Translations under genes and position numbers: made by a program
Origin: CAZUXY01 sp964624235
GTDB lineage: Bacteria > Spirochaetota > UBA4802 > UBA5368
Length of the DNA: 23,619 nucleotides
Direction of reading: 5' to 3'
Assembly: GCA_964624235.1 (NCBI GenBank)
Contig: CAZUXY010000065.1
Location: 1 to 23,619 of the forward strand
Shown here: one piece after another, positions 21,574 through 23,619 of the stretch
Layout of the letters: each line of letters begins with the position of its first letter
How positions within the stretch are numbered: the first letter of the stretch is position 1
Notes under the pieces: generated by a model
Database searches by the model: none
Told to the model about the DNA's origin: nothing
What the model saw: only the letters and a program-made list of their open reading frames with translations

Positions 21574-22758
21574 TCAGGGCCTGGTATAGGGCACCGTCGG
21601 CAGGGGGTACTGGGGAATCCCCAGGGTGAATGCGCCCTCTTTGATCCAGGTTTTCATTATTTCTGCGATCTTTTTCGCCATGGGATAACTGGACAGCGGG
21701 GCGGTGGGGATGGACCTGCCCATAAACTCGATCTTGCCGGTCTTCAGTTCGCCGTAACTCACCTCTCCCAGGGAACGGTTGACGCCGTTGGGATAATCGA
21801 TGCCGTAGTCCACCACCTGGCAGTAAATATTCCGGTCGGAAACCCCGGTGAAGAAAGCCATGTCCTCATTGATTATGGGGATGGGGACTCCCAGTCCCAC
21901 CATGAGGGAACAGCCGTAACCGGTAATGGAAGCGCCCCTGATGAACTCCGCGCTCATTTCCTTCATGTCGCCGGTGACGGCGATGGTGCCGGCGCCCTCT
22001 CTGACTACTCCGTTGTCGCTCCGCCGCGCGCCCGGATCGTGCTGTGTCCCCCTCCAGCTTACCACCCCCGCCGTGCCGCCGAGAAAGATACGGGTGCCCA
22101 CGCCGATGGTCCAGTAATAGGGGTCATTCAGCAGCGGGGAGAGCTGTCCCGCGCTGGAATAGGTCGCGTTCCCCATATTGGGTCTCAGTATGCCCATATA
22201 GGTGTAGATGGTCTTTGATGAAAGATTGACCGCGCAGTTATAGTTCTGATAGGCGTTTCTTGGATTATACAGAAAAGCGTCCCGCAGGTCTTTTATGGTA
22301 AGCGTGGTTTCATAATCCCTCAGGGGATAACAGTTGGTCCCGTATGATTTTGCCTTCAGTTTGACGGCGCGTCCCGCGATAAGGTCTTCGATGACGTGGC
22401 CCCCTCCGTAGCTGAACCTTCCCGGGTGGATACGGTTGAGAGGATCGTCTTCCTGCACCTGCGTGGCTCCCAGGTAGCAATCGACCGCCGCCAGCCCCCC
22501 GTAGGTCTCAACATCGTTCAGCCAGACCTTCGAGGCCTTGATTTTGGGTTTGGTATGTCCGAAATTTATAAAAGCGCCCGACGAGCACATGGTGCCGAAG
22601 GTGCCGGTGGTGACCACATCAACTTTTTTAAAGGCGTTTTTGGCGCCTTCGTTTTCAACCAGTCCGGTCATCTCCTCGGCGGTAAGCACTACCGCCTTGC
22701 CTTCTTTGATCTTCCGGTTTATTTCTTCATAGCTCTTTTTAATTTCACACTGGCCCAT
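21574..22758 (-). CDS. DUF39 / COG1900 homocysteine biosynthesis protein
   Basis: This 394-residue protein belongs to the HcyBio family. It begins with SYEEINRKI and a GKAVVLTAEEM segment. C58 lies in TFGTMCSSGAFINFGH and C143 in KSYGTNCYPLRDYETT. These two cysteines sit in the most conserved parts of the family and are the likely sulfur-handling residues, as proposed for the Methanosarcina protein MA1821. Related proteins form homocysteine from L-aspartate semialdehyde with a persulfide or sulfide source, bypassing O-acyl-homoserine. A GGAG ribosome-binding site lies before the ATG and sits in a small hairpin. UPF0280 and NIL-ferredoxin follow in the same direction, giving a complete three-component set. 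This could reflect a route where MetX/MetB or MetY are missing, which the window cannot show. Confidence 0.92.
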   Translation of the reverse strand: MGQCEIKKSYEEINRKIKEGKAVVLTAEEMTGLVENEGAKNAFKKVDVVTTGTFGTMCSSGAFINFGHTKPKIKASKVWLNDVETYGGLAAVDCYLGATQVQEDDPLNRIHPGRFSYGGGHVIEDLIAGRAVKLKAKSYGTNCYPLRDYETTLTIKDLRDAFLYNPRNAYQNYNCAVNLSSKTIYTYMGILRPNMGNATYSSAGQLSPLLNDPYYWTIGVGTRIFLGGTAGVVSWRGTQHDPGARRSDNGVVREGAGTIAVTGDMKEMSAEFIRGASITGYGCSLMVGLGVPIPIINEDMAFFTGVSDRNIYCQVVDYGIDYPNGVNRSLGEVSYGELKTGKIEFMGRSIPTAPLSSYPMAKKIAEIMKTWIKEGAFTLGIPQYPLPTVPYTRP

Positions 22759-22858
22759 CCCGGTCTCCGGTACGTTTCACTCTGCGATGTGAGGTCCCCC
22801 AGGGCATATTCGCCGCCGGCTGACCCGCGGCATCGGTTCCCGGCAGGGAACACCCCTG
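22759..22858 (-). promoter_or_regulatory. Candidate structured leader RNA of the homocysteine operon
   Basis: Read on the minus strand, CAGGG (22858-22854) can pair with CCCTG (22804-22800) to close a junction. Two stems lie inside: GTTCCC-TGCC-GGGAAC (22851-22836) and GCCGC/GCGGC (22831-22827 with 22816-22812). Downstream, TCAC/GTGA (22792-22789 with 22780-22777) can pair. CCGG-AGA-CCGG around the GGAG Shine-Dalgarno just before the ATG can fold and hide it. It does not match the SAM, SAH, cobalamin or other riboswitch consensus that I can recall. It is G+C-rich, so chance pairing is a real alternative. Confidence 0.4.
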
Positions 22859-22871
22859 AATTATGGTACGA

Positions 22872-22899
22872 ATACTATAAAAATTGTGTATACAGTCAA
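22872..22899 (-). promoter_or_regulatory. Promoter of the DUF39 operon
   Basis: On the minus strand, TTGACT (22899-22894), a 16-base spacer and TAGTAT (22877-22872) form a sigma-70-like promoter. The predicted start near 22865 places the candidate structured leader immediately at the 5' end of the transcript and gives an untranslated leader of about 107 bases. Confidence 0.55.
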
Positions 22900-23010
22900 A
22901 TTTTATTTGGATTTTTTTGGTCCCGACTCCATAAATATATGTCTTTCCCTTGATTACTGTGGTTACTATACAATTATGGATCTATCAGAAGAAAAGGAAA
23001 TCGTATAATC

Positions 23011-23619
23011 ATGAAGATCAATAACAAGAGAATACCGGCAGCAGGGTTTATAGTCTCCACTTTTCTGCTGATGCTCGTTGTATCACCCCAGTCCCCCGCG
23101 CAGGACACCATGCGCGGTCACCCCGATCCCGCCGAACTGGTGCCTTCAAATGCGATTCTTTATATCCATACGGCACCGCTGGTCAAAGCGACCGACTCGC
23201 TCGGCTATATCATGAAAAATTTTTTAACGGGTGCCACGTCGCAGAAGGTCGATAAATGGCGTGAGGATTTCAAGCTTAAAACCGGTGTTGATTTGCTGGA
23301 CGCCGGGTCCCTGGGCGGTGCCGGTGTCGACGTGGGACGTTCCGCCGGTATGGCCTACCTGGCCGGAAGTTCCAACGAAGAGAAAATCATTATCATGATA
23401 CCGGTTCTGGACGAAAAGAAGTTTCCGCGTGCTTTTGTTGAGATAATGAAAAAGTACAACAGGGACAAGCCCGCCGCGGATTTCGGTCCCGCCGTTACCC
23501 CGTATAAAAACCGCCCGGTGTACCGTATGCTTAAAGACGTATTCTTCTGCACGGTCGATGGTTACCTGCTCCTGGCCCCTTCTGAAAAGATTTTACACGG
23601 TATCATGGATATGCGTTCG
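23011..23619 (+). CDS. Exported protein of unknown function, DUF3352-like (5' part)
   Basis: The frame runs open from ATG 23011 to the window edge, giving at least 203 residues. Residues 1-31 form a signal peptide (basic start, hydrophobic GFIVSTFLLMLVV core, cleavage near SPA). The mature part opens with LVPSNAILYIHTAP, then alternating helices and strands (TGVDLLDAGSL, YRMLKDVFFCTVDGYLLLAP). This pattern of 'value of pseudo-residue, then strand with alpha-beta turns' is like DUF3352-type periplasmic proteins whose function is unknown. The ribosome-binding site is weak (AAGGAAA, about 12 bases away). It is transcribed divergently from the homocysteine operon. Confidence 0.65.
   Translation, partial: MKINNKRIPAAGFIVSTFLLMLVVSPQSPAQDTMRGHPDPAELVPSNAILYIHTAPLVKATDSLGYIMKNFLTGATSQKVDKWREDFKLKTGVDLLDAGSLGGAGVDVGRSAGMAYLAGSSNEEKIIIMIPVLDEKKFPRAFVEIMKKYNRDKPAADFGPAVTPYKNRPVYRMLKDVFFCTVDGYLLLAPSEKILHGIMDMRS

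Noticed and set aside
22759..22858. Known SAM, SAH or cobalamin riboswitch before DUF39
   Set aside because: Core consensus motifs that I can recall for these classes are missing, so I report only an unassigned structured leader.
1..23619. tRNA, rRNA, CRISPR array, insertion sequence or prophage
   Set aside because: None seen by reading both strands; no regular spaced repeats, transposase or phage genes.

Overview
The window reads as chromosomal DNA from an anaerobic, Gram-negative-type bacterium with moderately high G+C. An outer-membrane beta-barrel protein and several exported proteins imply two membranes. Low-potential Fe-S and flavin proteins, a sulfide-type homocysteine cluster and large numbers of sensory domains imply an anaerobe. 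The gene mix (HisKA_2 kinase with a Cache sensor, PAS/GAF/HD-GYP protein, DUF4143-type ATPase remnant, DUF39 cluster) fits a free-living member of the Spirochaetota or a Desulfobacterota-like lineage. I cannot decide between these from sequence alone. There are no rRNA or tRNA genes, no CRISPR array and no intact mobile element.

Layout. 1-240: the 5' end of a broken AAA+ ATPase gene with a long inverted repeat upstream. 482-1786 (-): a GPH-family sugar/cation symporter with a dyad in its leader. 2125-3033 (+): an exported TPR protein. 3259-3555 (+): a small unknown protein behind a CRP-like palindrome. 3727-5451 (-): a Cache-PAS-HisKA_2 histidine kinase. 5696-7924 (+): an ArsR regulator, a nitroreductase-like flavoprotein and a Tat-signal flavodoxin/ferredoxin. 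The same putative ArsR operator half-site occurs at both promoters. 8129-9055 (+): an outer-membrane barrel. 9112-9579 (+): a YfcE-type phosphodiesterase. 9586-12054 (-): a PAS-GAF-PAS-PAS-HD-GYP c-di-GMP phosphodiesterase. 12390-12578 (-): a 62-aa protein. 13057-16919 (+): carB and pyrR, for pyrimidine synthesis. 17193-17723 (+): a PAP2 phosphatase. 17829-18719 (+): a DUF89 phosphatase. 18757-20039 (-): three Hsp20 genes behind a perfect CIRCE element, i.e. HrcA control. 20352-22758 (-): DUF39, UPF0280 and NIL-ferredoxin genes. 23011-end (+): the start of an exported protein of unknown function.

The most distinctive block is 20352-22900. DUF39 (COG1900), UPF0280 (COG2122) and NIL-4Fe4S are the three components linked in methanogens and sulfate reducers to making homocysteine from aspartate semialdehyde and a sulfide-derived sulfur. 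Here they sit in one order on one strand. The leader of the first gene can fold into a three-way-junction-like structure plus a hairpin over the ribosome-binding site. That leader is a candidate for an undescribed cis-regulatory RNA. The second block of interest is the ArsR / nitroreductase / Tat-exported ferredoxin group, which looks like a small redox- or metal-responsive electron-transfer unit.
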